Below, in pieces: positions 16,147 to 23,490 of a stretch of DNA of 25,187 nucleotides. A program made the translations under genes and the position numbers. Source of the stretch: an uncultured Clostridia bacterium (lineage in GTDB: Bacteria > Bacillota > Clostridia > Christensenellales > Aristaeellaceae); the NCBI GenBank assembly GCA_945877525.1, contig CAMDVP010000015.1:1-25187 (forward strand), in the 5' to 3' direction. How positions within the stretch are numbered: position 1 is the first letter of the stretch; every line of letters starts with the position of its first letter. Under the pieces are notes generated by a model, which had not been told where the DNA came from, ran no database searches, and saw only the letters and a list, made by a program, of their open reading frames with translations.

Positions 16147-17064
16147 TTAATTGCCGCCGTTGTCGTCGTAGTGAACCCAAGCAGAGGACGAACGCATCAG
16201 CAGCAGCGTGGCAAAGAGAATCACGGTGAAGATGATCCAGGAGGTAGCGCTGGCGTAACCCATCTTGTAGTTGCTGAAACCGTCCATATATAGCTTCAAA
16301 CCAAGCACGTAGGTGGATTTCACAGGGCCCCCGCGGGTAATGACCATGGCGGAGGTGAAATTCTGCAGTGCCTGAATCAATTGCATGAGTAGGTTGAACA
16401 GGATAATTGGAGAAATCTGGGGAATGGTGATATGGAAGAAGGTGCGGATCTTGCCGGCACCGTCGATCTCAGCAGCCTCATAGAGGTGTTGAGGAACGTT
16501 TTTCAGAGCGGCCAGGAACAGGATCATGGAGGAACCGAACTGCCAGATCTCCATCAGACAGATGGTGGTCATGGCAATGTCAGGGCTGCCCAGCCAAGAA
16601 AGGGTCGGGATGCCCAAACTCTGCAGGAAGGCATTGATGACACCCTTGTCGTTGAACATCAGCTTCCAAAGAGCGCAGACGGCCACACTGCCGCCGAACA
16701 GCGAAGGAATATAGTATATCGTGCGGATCAGATTGATGCCGCGGATTTTCTGATTCATCAGCAGCGCGACGATCAGTGCAAGGATCAGCTTTCCGGGCAC
16801 AGTCATCGCGGTGAAGCGAAGCGTTGCGAACATGGCGGGCCAGAATTCACGGTCGCGGGTGAACAGCTTCACATAGTTGTCAAAGCCGATAAACCTGGCC
16901 TCGGACAGGATGGAATAATCACAGAAAGAGTAGTAAAGCGAGGTGATGAACGGGTAGAGCTGAAGGATCAGAAAGCCGATCAGCCACGGCAGTACATAAA
17001 GGAAGCCCTGCTTATCACGCGGGATCGAAAGGCGCTTTCCTGTTCTCTCTTTTGTCGTCTGCAT
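16147..17064 (-). CDS. CUT1 sugar ABC transporter permease (MalF/UgpA type)
   Basis: The 305-residue protein has the typical N-terminal lead and first helix (YVLPWLIGFLILQLYPF) of MalF/UgpA permeases, followed by YYSFCDYSIL, membrane segments across the middle, and the EAA loop EAAEIDGAGKIRTFFHITIP. It pairs with the MalG-type permease downstream, whose ribosome binding site overlaps this stop codon region. ATG 17064 follows GGAGG by 7 bases. A hairpin separates it from the binding-protein gene, which probably sets lower permease than binding-protein levels. Confidence 0.93.
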   Translation of the reverse strand: MQTTKERTGKRLSIPRDKQGFLYVLPWLIGFLILQLYPFITSLYYSFCDYSILSEARFIGFDNYVKLFTRDREFWPAMFATLRFTAMTVPGKLILALIVALLMNQKIRGINLIRTIYYIPSLFGGSVAVCALWKLMFNDKGVINAFLQSLGIPTLSWLGSPDIAMTTICLMEIWQFGSSMILFLAALKNVPQHLYEAAEIDGAGKIRTFFHITIPQISPIILFNLLMQLIQALQNFTSAMVITRGGPVKSTYVLGLKLYMDGFSNYKMGYASATSWIIFTVILFATLLLMRSSSAWVHYDDNGGN

Positions 17065-17105
17065 AATGATACCTCCGTTTTGCTTGCAGTCTTCCTTATG
17101 TAAGC

Positions 17106-17144
17106 AAAGGGGGAGGAAACCGGGAGCCGGCTTCCTCCCCTTTT
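17106..17144. terminator. GC-rich stem-loop between binding protein and permease genes
   Basis: AAAGGGGGAGGAA (17106-17118) pairs with TTCCTCCCCTTT (17132-17143) with one bulged G, and the loop contains CCGG...CCGG that can pair again. Such stems after a solute-binding-protein gene usually act as partial terminators or 3' protectors, raising binding-protein mRNA above permease mRNA. That role is inferred from position. Confidence 0.6.
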
Positions 17145-17157
17145 TGTTCAGGGATGA

Positions 17158-18441
17158 TTACTGGGCCATTTCCTGGTACTCAGCGATGACGATTGCAGCG
17201 GCATCAGCAGGAGACACCAGACCATAGGCCAGCTCCTCGATTTCATTTTCGATAATGGTCTTTGCGCGAGGAGTGGATCCGATGGGATCATTGGCCAGAC
17301 CGTTGTAGGGATTCAGGATATCGACGGCAGCAGCCAGGATGGGGTCCATCTTGCCGTCAGCAGAAACGATCTCGCGAGCGAAGGCGGTCGGGGGCACGGA
17401 ACGCTGGGTGTTCAGAGTGGATACAGCCTTCTCGTTGTTATAGAAGTAGTTCAGGAACATGATGGCGGCGTCCACATTCTTGCTGTTCTTGGACACAGCC
17501 AGGATCTGGGGGCAGCCGACGATCCAGCCATTGTTCAGGGCGCCTTCAGCCACGGGCAGTTCACCCACGATGTAGTTGGCATCAGGGTTGGCAGCGATCA
17601 TAACGCTGGCAGTGGAGATGTAGGTCAGGGTGCAGACATACTTGCCGGCAATCCAGTCGGGATCAGACTGGATGCTGTCGCCTGCATACTGAACCATGGT
17701 GGCGATGGGAGCGATGGTCTCGTTGTCGAAGAAGTCCTTGATCAGGGAGTAGGTCTTGGTCAGGTTCTCCTCGGTGGCCAGCAGCTCGCCAGTGGCGGGG
17801 TCAAACAGGGTGGTGCCGGAAATCTGCTTGGTGTAGTTGTTCACCAGCATGTTGTCCAGGTAGGAAACGTTGGCATGAAGCAGATAGTAGCCCTTTTCAC
17901 GAGCAGCCTTGCCCCAGGTGATCATGTCTTCCCAGGTGTAGGGCTTGGTGAAGTCGGCGCCGATCTCGGCGGCCAGGTCGGCATTCACCAGCATGCAGGC
18001 GCCGGCGATACCGGTGGGCACGCCCAGCTGTACGCCGTCATAGCAGCCGGTGATGGTAGAGGCGCTGATGGCAGCCATGTCGAAGTTGGAGAAGTCGAAG
18101 CCAGCAGCAGCCAGATCCACGAAGGAATCGCCGGACTTGACGAACTGGGGCATGGTTTCGGGGTCGACCTGCATGATGTCGGGCTCGGTCTTGGAGGTCA
18201 GCTGGGTGGCCAGTTTGTCATGGTAGCCATCGCTGCTGCCGTACTCGCCCTGCACAGTGATCCAGGGATACAGTTCCTGGAACTGCTCAATGACCTCCAG
18301 CGTGGCGGCATGACGGCCGTCGCCGCCCCACCAGCTGAAGCGGATGGTCACGGGCTCATGCTCCTCGGCCATGGAAACGGGCATCATGGCGATGCACATG
18401 ATGGCAGCCAGGAGAAGGGCAATGATTCGGGTCTTGGTCAT
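17158..18441 (-). CDS. Extracellular sugar-binding protein (SBP family 1)
   Basis: The 427-residue protein is the receptor of the CUT1 importer. A signal peptide of MTKTRIIALLLAAIMCIAMMPVSMAEE runs to a signal-peptidase-I site near residue 25; the cysteine at 16 is not in a good lipobox. The mature part begins with VTIRFSWWGGDGRH, then LYPWITVQGEYGSS and DIMQVDPETMPQF, all usual for family 1 binding proteins. ATG 18441 follows GAGGAGG. It is the first gene of the operon, about 77 bases after the predicted transcription start. The ligand is unknown; the downstream GH78, GH43 and isomerase genes suggest a small plant-derived glycoside. How it stays at the cell surface without a lipid anchor is unclear. 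Confidence 0.92.
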   Translation of the reverse strand: MTKTRIIALLLAAIMCIAMMPVSMAEEHEPVTIRFSWWGGDGRHAATLEVIEQFQELYPWITVQGEYGSSDGYHDKLATQLTSKTEPDIMQVDPETMPQFVKSGDSFVDLAAAGFDFSNFDMAAISASTITGCYDGVQLGVPTGIAGACMLVNADLAAEIGADFTKPYTWEDMITWGKAAREKGYYLLHANVSYLDNMLVNNYTKQISGTTLFDPATGELLATEENLTKTYSLIKDFFDNETIAPIATMVQYAGDSIQSDPDWIAGKYVCTLTYISTASVMIAANPDANYIVGELPVAEGALNNGWIVGCPQILAVSKNSKNVDAAIMFLNYFYNNEKAVSTLNTQRSVPPTAFAREIVSADGKMDPILAAAVDILNPYNGLANDPIGSTPRAKTIIENEIEELAYGLVSPADAAAIVIAEYQEMAQ

Positions 18442-18524
18442 TTTGATTTCCTCCTCGTCAGATGATTGCTGAATTCTCCAGTCGTGCTAAACGCAAAACC
18501 TGAACAATTCAGTTGGATGACTGA

Positions 18525-18553
18525 ATATTAACATACACAAAACGTTTTGTCAA
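18525..18553 (-). promoter_or_regulatory. Sigma-A promoter of the sugar operon
   Basis: On the minus strand TTGACA (18553-18548) is followed after exactly 17 bases by TAATAT (18530-18525), a near-consensus promoter. The start site should fall near 18518, some 77 bases before the binding-protein ATG. The operator palindrome occupies the spacer. Confidence 0.85.
18537..18550. promoter_or_regulatory. LacI-family operator
   Basis: ACAAAACGTTTTGT is a perfect 14-base palindrome with the central CG typical of LacI/GalR operators. It overlaps the -35 and spacer of the operon promoter, so bound repressor would block RNA polymerase. The divergent LacI-family gene at 18760 is the obvious regulator. 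Confidence 0.8.
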
Positions 18554-18680
18554 TAGATCAAACAAAAGAAATGTCGAGATTTTTATCAAAAAGTGCCGTA
18601 TTAAACATTGATGTCAATCGAGTCCTTCCGGCCCAATGCTATTTCGAACTTAATATTTACTAAATTCCTCGATTGAAGTA

Positions 18681-18709
18681 TTGACTATTTTGCAGGTTTC
18701 GCATATACT
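18681..18709 (+). promoter_or_regulatory. Promoter of the LacI-family gene
   Basis: TTGACT (18681-18686), a 17-base spacer and TATACT (18704-18709) give a good sigma-A promoter. The start should be near 18716, about 44 bases before the TTG start codon. No copy of the operator palindrome lies on it. Confidence 0.8.
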
Positions 18710-18759
18710 AAAACAGGGTTGTACAATGCATGATAGTGAATTGGATGGAGGTGATCCCG

Positions 18760-19794
18760 TTGGCCGTTTCAGCAAAGGATATCGCTGCCTTGATACATGT
18801 ATCACCTGCCACGGTTTCCATGGTGCTGAATCATAAGCCGGGAATTGGTGAGGCAACAAGAAAAAAAGTCCTTGATGCTGCACAAACGCTGGGTTATGAC
18901 CTGGGCAAGCATTCCATTCAGCAACATACTGCCAACCAGGATAATTATTCGATTCACTTTATCTTCTTTAAAAGAAGCGGCATTGTGGTTGCAGATACGC
19001 CCTTCTTTAGTGAATTAATGGAGGGTATTGCTCAGGCTTGCAATCATATCAAATGCCCTTTTAGGGTATCCTATCATTATTATGATGACGATTTTCAGCA
19101 GCAGGTAAAAAACAACGGGTATCTTGAGTCTTCAGGACTCATCCTGCTCGGCACAGAAATGGAAGCGTCTGATATTGAACAGTTCCAGACGTTGGGCGTG
19201 CCGTTTGTGGTTCTGGATTGCTATTATGATGAGATCCAGGCGGATTTTGTGCTCATCAACAATGTTCAGGGTGCTTTCCTGGCCACCAAGCATCTGATTA
19301 ATTTCGGTCACAAAAAGATTGGTTACCTGAAATCCTCGATCCGCATTGCGAACTTTGAAGAACGCGCCAATGGTTATTATATCGCCCTGCAGAAAAATGG
19401 CATTGAGATGTTCCATCCCTATGTGGTCGAACTGTCGCCTACGGCAAATCAGGGCTATGAAGATATGCTTCGCTATCTTGAGCGGGATCCGGAACTCGCC
19501 ACTGCCTATTTTGCTGACAACGACATCATTGCCGCCGCAGCCAGCCGTGCTTTTGCTGAAAAAGGCTTGCTTATGTCAAAGCCGATTTCGATCATCGGTT
19601 TTGATGACATGCCTTTCTGTCACCTGATGACGCCGGCCCTCAGCACGATGGAGGTGGCTAAGCGCTCCCTCGCGACCATCGCGGTCAATCGTCTGATTGA
19701 AAAACTCCAATTCCCTTCATCGAATTTCAGAAAGATTTCCATTGCAACTGCGCTGATCTCCCGCGACAGTGTTCACAGATGCTGCAGTACCTGA
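18760..19794 (+). CDS. LacI-family transcriptional regulator
   Basis: The 344-residue protein has an N-terminal helix-turn-helix (KDIAALIHVSPATVSMVLNH, about residues 5-24) with the hinge region following RKKVLDAAQTLGYD, then a periplasmic-binding-protein-like effector domain ending with SIIGFDDMPFCHLMTPALST. I placed the start at TTG 18760, because GGAGGTGA lies 5 bases upstream and the HTH follows at the usual distance. It is divergent from the sugar operon and is expected to bind the palindrome at 18537-18550 and to release it when a sugar or sugar phosphate binds. The IUNH-fold paralogue gene follows 63 bp later in the same direction and may be cotranscribed. Confidence 0.93.
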   Translation: MAVSAKDIAALIHVSPATVSMVLNHKPGIGEATRKKVLDAAQTLGYDLGKHSIQQHTANQDNYSIHFIFFKRSGIVVADTPFFSELMEGIAQACNHIKCPFRVSYHYYDDDFQQQVKNNGYLESSGLILLGTEMEASDIEQFQTLGVPFVVLDCYYDEIQADFVLINNVQGAFLATKHLINFGHKKIGYLKSSIRIANFEERANGYYIALQKNGIEMFHPYVVELSPTANQGYEDMLRYLERDPELATAYFADNDIIAAAASRAFAEKGLLMSKPISIIGFDDMPFCHLMTPALSTMEVAKRSLATIAVNRLIEKLQFPSSNFRKISIATALISRDSVHRCCST

Positions 19795-19857
19795 TCTCCA
19801 TGCTGTATGATCACTGACAGGTTATCAGAACCAATATCACAATTACTGGAGGTTTTC

Positions 19858-20745
19858 ATGATTCGCTTTGGCATTCCTCAGGAGAAAAAAGCCAGGCTTC
19901 TTCTGAACACAGACGCTAAGAATGAAGTGGATGACCAGTTTGCAATTGTTCACGCCATACTGTCCGAGGCAATCGAGCTGGATGGTATTATTGCTGCACA
20001 CTTTGGCCAGGAACGCTCCCAGCACAGCGAAGAAGACAGCTATGCTGAGATTATGCACCTGGTTGACCTGATGCACATCCAGCCAGGGTTTCCGATTATG
20101 CACGGCGGTCAGCATGCCATCCCGGACGATCATACGCCCGTTATGTCCGAGGGTGTACAATTGATCATCAATGAAGCGATGAAAGATGATCCTCGTCCTC
20201 TCCATATCGCTTTTCTTGGGCCTTTGACTGATATGGCTTCGGCGTTGATGCTGGCACCGGAAATCCGGCAGCGAAATATCAAGGTGATTTGGATTGGAGG
20301 CCGCAACTGGCCCTGCGGCGGCTGGGAATACAATCTGCAAAACGACATCGCTGCAGCGAACTATGTTTTCCAATCCGATGTTGAGCTGTGGCAGATCCCC
20401 AGAGACGTCTATCGGATGATGCCTGTGGGTTTCCCTGAACTGTACACCAAGGTTCATCCCTGTGGCGAGATCGGTGAATACCTCTGCGATAATGTGATCC
20501 GTTTCAATAACGCGGAAACGGGGCGTCCGGTGGGATTCCGTGATCTGGGCGATTCGCCGGCAGTCGGCGTCGTGCTGTATGAGGATTGCGGTGAGTCAGA
20601 TTGGCGTCCTGCACCGTCGATCGATGCGCAGATGCATTATGTTCACACCGGCAGGAATCGACCGATCAAGGTTTATAAGAACATCAATTCACGCTTTATT
20701 CTGGAAGACTTTTTTGCTCTGCTTCAGCTCTTCCAGCAGGGCTGA
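19858..20745 (+). CDS. Nucleoside-hydrolase-fold (IUNH-like) protein, paralogue 2
   Basis: The 295-residue protein is a paralogue of the one at 14345-15265, sharing the altered metal motif (here NTDAKNEVDDQFA, with Asn17 for the first Asp), FLGPLTDMASAL, GGWEYNLQNDIAA, and LGDSPAVGVVLYED near the C-terminus. Shared tails such as NRPIKVYKNINSRFILEDFF show they belong to one subfamily. ATG 19858 is preferred since GGAGG lies 5 bases upstream. It follows the LacI-type gene and is not part of the main operon, so the two copies could be expressed at different times or act on different substrates. Function as a nucleosidase is family-based only. Confidence 0.85.
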   Translation: MIRFGIPQEKKARLLLNTDAKNEVDDQFAIVHAILSEAIELDGIIAAHFGQERSQHSEEDSYAEIMHLVDLMHIQPGFPIMHGGQHAIPDDHTPVMSEGVQLIINEAMKDDPRPLHIAFLGPLTDMASALMLAPEIRQRNIKVIWIGGRNWPCGGWEYNLQNDIAAANYVFQSDVELWQIPRDVYRMMPVGFPELYTKVHPCGEIGEYLCDNVIRFNNAETGRPVGFRDLGDSPAVGVVLYEDCGESDWRPAPSIDAQMHYVHTGRNRPIKVYKNINSRFILEDFFALLQLFQQG

Positions 20746-20821
20746 AAAGATAGATGAAGATGTCGCGTATTATTTGTATACTGTGATAACAAAAAGGAAA
20801 TCCATGTGAAATGGTGGCTGT

Positions 20822-22039
20822 TCAATCAATATTTGACTCCAACAAAATCGGAATTATTGCCTTCTTTGGCATCCTTCCACTTTCACTTTTCAACACAGTA
20901 TCAATCGCATAATCTGTGACCTCCCATGTATCGCACAGATCGTTTTCGGCAAATGTCTCCACCCAAGCAGTCTTCCCTAACAGATCAAACTGAATTTCGC
21001 CCCATGCACCGTCGTTGTCTACCCGATACTCATAGACAGCGGCGGTTATTATTTTGCCTTCACGATGTACGGATTTTTGCCGGATCTCCACGCAATGCAG
21101 CTGCCCAGCCTTAACCAGTTCAAATAAGAGATGCTCAACAGCGCGGTTGTAAGCACGCTCAGCGCCAGAGGCGGTGCTGCCTTCAAACATGGCTGCCAAA
21201 TCTTCAAATGACGCACGAGTGTTCAGCAGACTGACACGACCGCAGTTCATGCAGACAGCATTGCGTTCCTCCAACATGGTTTGTTCTCTGTAAGTCAACT
21301 TCCGGAATGCCTGATCGAACTTGGCTGCTTCCATGCCGCTGTACAGAATACTGGCATAATCCCAGTGATCAGCAATCAGTTCATCGTCCTGCTCCCATTC
21401 GTCACCATCGTCATCAAAAGCAATCGGAAGTCGCCGGTGCCGCATTTGTCTGGCTGCATCCAGCAGCTTTCTGGCATTTTGAATACTGCAGTTATATCGA
21501 TGACAATAAATACGCAGTGCTGCCGGTTCGTTCCCTTTGCATTTATCGTAGATCGCCATGATCAGCCTGGCACGCTTGTACTCCGTCAAGGATGATATCG
21601 TCCAGTTTTCTTCTGACATACGGTATTTCAGCAATGTGTCATGGATGACCCGGCGAAGATAGGTCAGGAAGGTTGCTCCCTGTGCAGCGGAATATTCTGT
21701 GAAACAGTTCAGTACAGCTTCGCGGCAGGCCATCTTCATGTCCATATATCGTTCAGGAGTCAGACTATCTCCGTTGCTGCTGGTGAATTGCTCAATGGCA
21801 TTATTGAAATAGGCTTCGTTTTCACTCATGAAGAAGAACACATGCTTGATCGCATGATACTTCTGCGCTCGGAGGATATATGTGATCTGGTCCTTCAAGC
21901 GCCGCTTGGGGCTATAACGAGGGACCAGCTGATACGCCTGTTCGGCATCCTTCAACGTCAGCTTGCCATGCTCGGATTGCGGGGTATGAAGCACGTATCC
22001 CCCCATATCCCACGAATAACCTTTCAGTTTATCTGTCAC
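20822..22039 (-). CDS. Sigma-70-like protein with regions 2, 3 and 4
   Basis: The 405-residue protein reads like a divergent sigma factor. Around residues 95-150 the pattern AVLNCFTEYSAAQGATFLTYLRRVIHDTLLKYR resembles region 2 (shown split: AVLNCFTEYSAAQG, then TFLTYLRRVIHDTLLKYR). IQNARKLLDAARQ plus an acidic DDDGDEWEQDDE stretch resembles region 3, and KLTYREQTMLEER with FEDLAAMFEGSTASGAERAY resembles the region-4 helix-turn-helix, interrupted by a CMNCGR insertion. About 100 C-terminal residues match nothing I know. It starts at GTG 22039 with GGAGG 5 bases upstream, 15 bp after the zinc-protein gene, so the two form an operon. It may direct transcription of element genes. Alternative: a non-sigma regulator with sigma-like helices. 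Confidence 0.65.
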   Translation of the reverse strand: MTDKLKGYSWDMGGYVLHTPQSEHGKLTLKDAEQAYQLVPRYSPKRRLKDQITYILRAQKYHAIKHVFFFMSENEAYFNNAIEQFTSSNGDSLTPERYMDMKMACREAVLNCFTEYSAAQGATFLTYLRRVIHDTLLKYRMSEENWTISSLTEYKRARLIMAIYDKCKGNEPAALRIYCHRYNCSIQNARKLLDAARQMRHRRLPIAFDDDGDEWEQDDELIADHWDYASILYSGMEAAKFDQAFRKLTYREQTMLEERNAVCMNCGRVSLLNTRASFEDLAAMFEGSTASGAERAYNRAVEHLLFELVKAGQLHCVEIRQKSVHREGKIITAAVYEYRVDNDGAWGEIQFDLLGKTAWVETFAENDLCDTWEVTDYAIDTVLKSESGRMPKKAIIPILLESNID

Positions 22040-22054
22040 TTCTGCCTCCGTGGA

Positions 22055-23173
22055 TCACAACTGTCCCAGCGCCTCGTTTTTCAGGGCTTCCTGCGTCATT
22101 TCATCCCTGTATGAGCCATTTGCATACATGGAATTGGATAATGCCCGCTCCAGCTTGCTCTTCGCAAGGCGCTTCATTTCTGCGCCTAATGCAGCATCCA
22201 GCGTTCCGCGTCGGAGACTGTGGTCGATTGAATTCATGCGCGTATCATAGACAGCCTTCAGCGGATGATCATCTGCCAACTCACGGTATTCCCGGCCTTT
22301 CAGGGCTGCAATCTGGCGGCATGTGCGGTGCTTCGGATCATCAGGGCACACATTGCCGCAGTATTTTGTGTGGCGTGCATCGGTCGTCAGAAACCACTGC
22401 CCGCAGTTTCCGCAGCGCTTTGGAGCATGGCCGACGGCTAATCCTTCAAAAAAGTCTGCACGTAGCATACCGCCGAAGCTGACAAAGTGCATATGCTTCA
22501 GCATCTGCATTTTGTCCCCGCCAGACACCTTCCCGGCAACATACTGTACTGTGACATTGTTCATGGAGAGCCATGTATCCGTTCCGTCCCCCATGCGAAA
22601 ATCCGCAGGAAAGCGCTCGTTAAACGTGGTCAGATAGGCAGCCTGAGTACGGTCAGCATCAGCTGCGTCCAACTCAGCTGCGAATGCCCCCAGCTTCTGC
22701 TGGAGGGTGGTCAAAGCATCATATAGGTTGGCGATAGCAGGGGTAAGCAGAATCAGATCAGCTGTGGCGCTGTATCGTTCATACGCGGCATCATCGATCT
22801 GCTGTGCGCTGAATTTCCGGTAATATGGAACGATCTTTTTGCAGGCATCAACAGCGAATACCTGATCAAGTCGGTCCTGTATCTCCGGTTGCGCCATAAA
22901 CGTGAAAGGCTCATATTGGCCCATCAGCTGAAAGAGACTGTGTGCTGCTTTCCCGGCGGCAAGCAGAACCCCTTTATCGGTAGCCTGTGTCTTGATCAGT
23001 GTATTCACCAGCGCAATCTTGCAGCATAACGGCAGAAGTGCCGTCAGCACCTCGTCCGGGATAGCCAGGGCTTGACAGGCAATAGAGCCAGTAGGATAGG
23101 TCTTCCCGACATAAGTGACGGTCTTATCACCGAATATCAGGGTCTGAATTTGCTGTGTCTGCGTTTGCTGCAT
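22055..23173 (-). CDS. Zinc-ribbon protein of DUF6076/CGNR-like type
   Basis: The 372-residue protein has a C-terminal zinc module: RCGNCGQWFLTTDARH followed by TKYCGNVCPDD and RTCRQIA, close in pattern to CGNR zinc fingers and to DUF6076 proteins of Clostridia mobile elements. The N-terminal ~260 residues are mostly helical and have no family I recognise. ATG 23173 is chosen over upstream codons because GAGGTGAT lies just before it and because the upstream part of the frame covers a promoter and palindrome. It is the first gene of an operon with the sigma-like protein and is divergent from parM. A role as regulator or partner of the sigma-like protein is inference. Confidence 0.7.
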   Translation of the reverse strand: MQQTQTQQIQTLIFGDKTVTYVGKTYPTGSIACQALAIPDEVLTALLPLCCKIALVNTLIKTQATDKGVLLAAGKAAHSLFQLMGQYEPFTFMAQPEIQDRLDQVFAVDACKKIVPYYRKFSAQQIDDAAYERYSATADLILLTPAIANLYDALTTLQQKLGAFAAELDAADADRTQAAYLTTFNERFPADFRMGDGTDTWLSMNNVTVQYVAGKVSGGDKMQMLKHMHFVSFGGMLRADFFEGLAVGHAPKRCGNCGQWFLTTDARHTKYCGNVCPDDPKHRTCRQIAALKGREYRELADDHPLKAVYDTRMNSIDHSLRRGTLDAALGAEMKRLAKSKLERALSNSMYANGSYRDEMTQEALKNEALGQL

Positions 23174-23185
23174 CTGTATCACCTC

Positions 23186-23221
23186 AATCCATATAGAGAA
23201 CTGATGTTCTCTATATGGATT
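23186..23221. promoter_or_regulatory. Perfect 16-bp palindrome at the transcription start of the zinc/sigma operon
   Basis: AATCCATATAGAGAAC (23186-23201) is exactly complementary to 23206-23221 across the loop TGAT. It overlaps the -10 element by three bases, spans the expected start site and ends next to the ribosome binding site (23178-23185). It may be an operator for autoregulation or, in RNA, a 5' hairpin that hides the ribosome binding site. Confidence 0.75.
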
Positions 23222-23247
23222 ATAGTACATTTTTCGGATGCTGGAAA
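23219..23247 (-). promoter_or_regulatory. Promoter of the zinc/sigma operon
   Basis: On the minus strand TTTCCA (23247-23242), a 17-base spacer and a perfect TATAAT (23224-23219) form a plausible sigma-A promoter. The start site should lie near 23212, inside the palindrome. Confidence 0.65.
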
Positions 23248-23490
23248 GCGAACAAATGATTACATTTTTGAGCTGTCCTGTTTTTTGTTTTTGCCTTGTC
23301 CTGCTATTAGCCTGTTTTTCAGAGATTTGGACATATTGTAGGTGAGCGGACGATGAAGGGTCCGACACAAGCGACACGAAAGAAGCTGATGCCTATGATT
23401 GTCTGAGATCCCGTTTCCCTTTATCCATGCAGACTGCAACGCAGCCTGTTATTTTTTATGCCCGCGATAACCGCGGAGAAAGAGGCACAT

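Larger units (their letters stand above)
18442..18759. other. Divergent regulatory region between sugar operon and LacI gene
   Basis: These ~318 bases hold no gene. They contain the minus-strand operon promoter with its operator, the operon leader with a small dyad at 18508-18525, and the plus-strand promoter of the LacI-type gene. About 130 bases separate the two -35 elements, an AT-rich stretch in which I see no further site. Confidence 0.75.

Noticed and set aside
18488..18499. Second LacI operator (AAACGCAAAAC) in the operon leader
   Set aside because: It shares AAACG with the real site but lacks two-fold symmetry.
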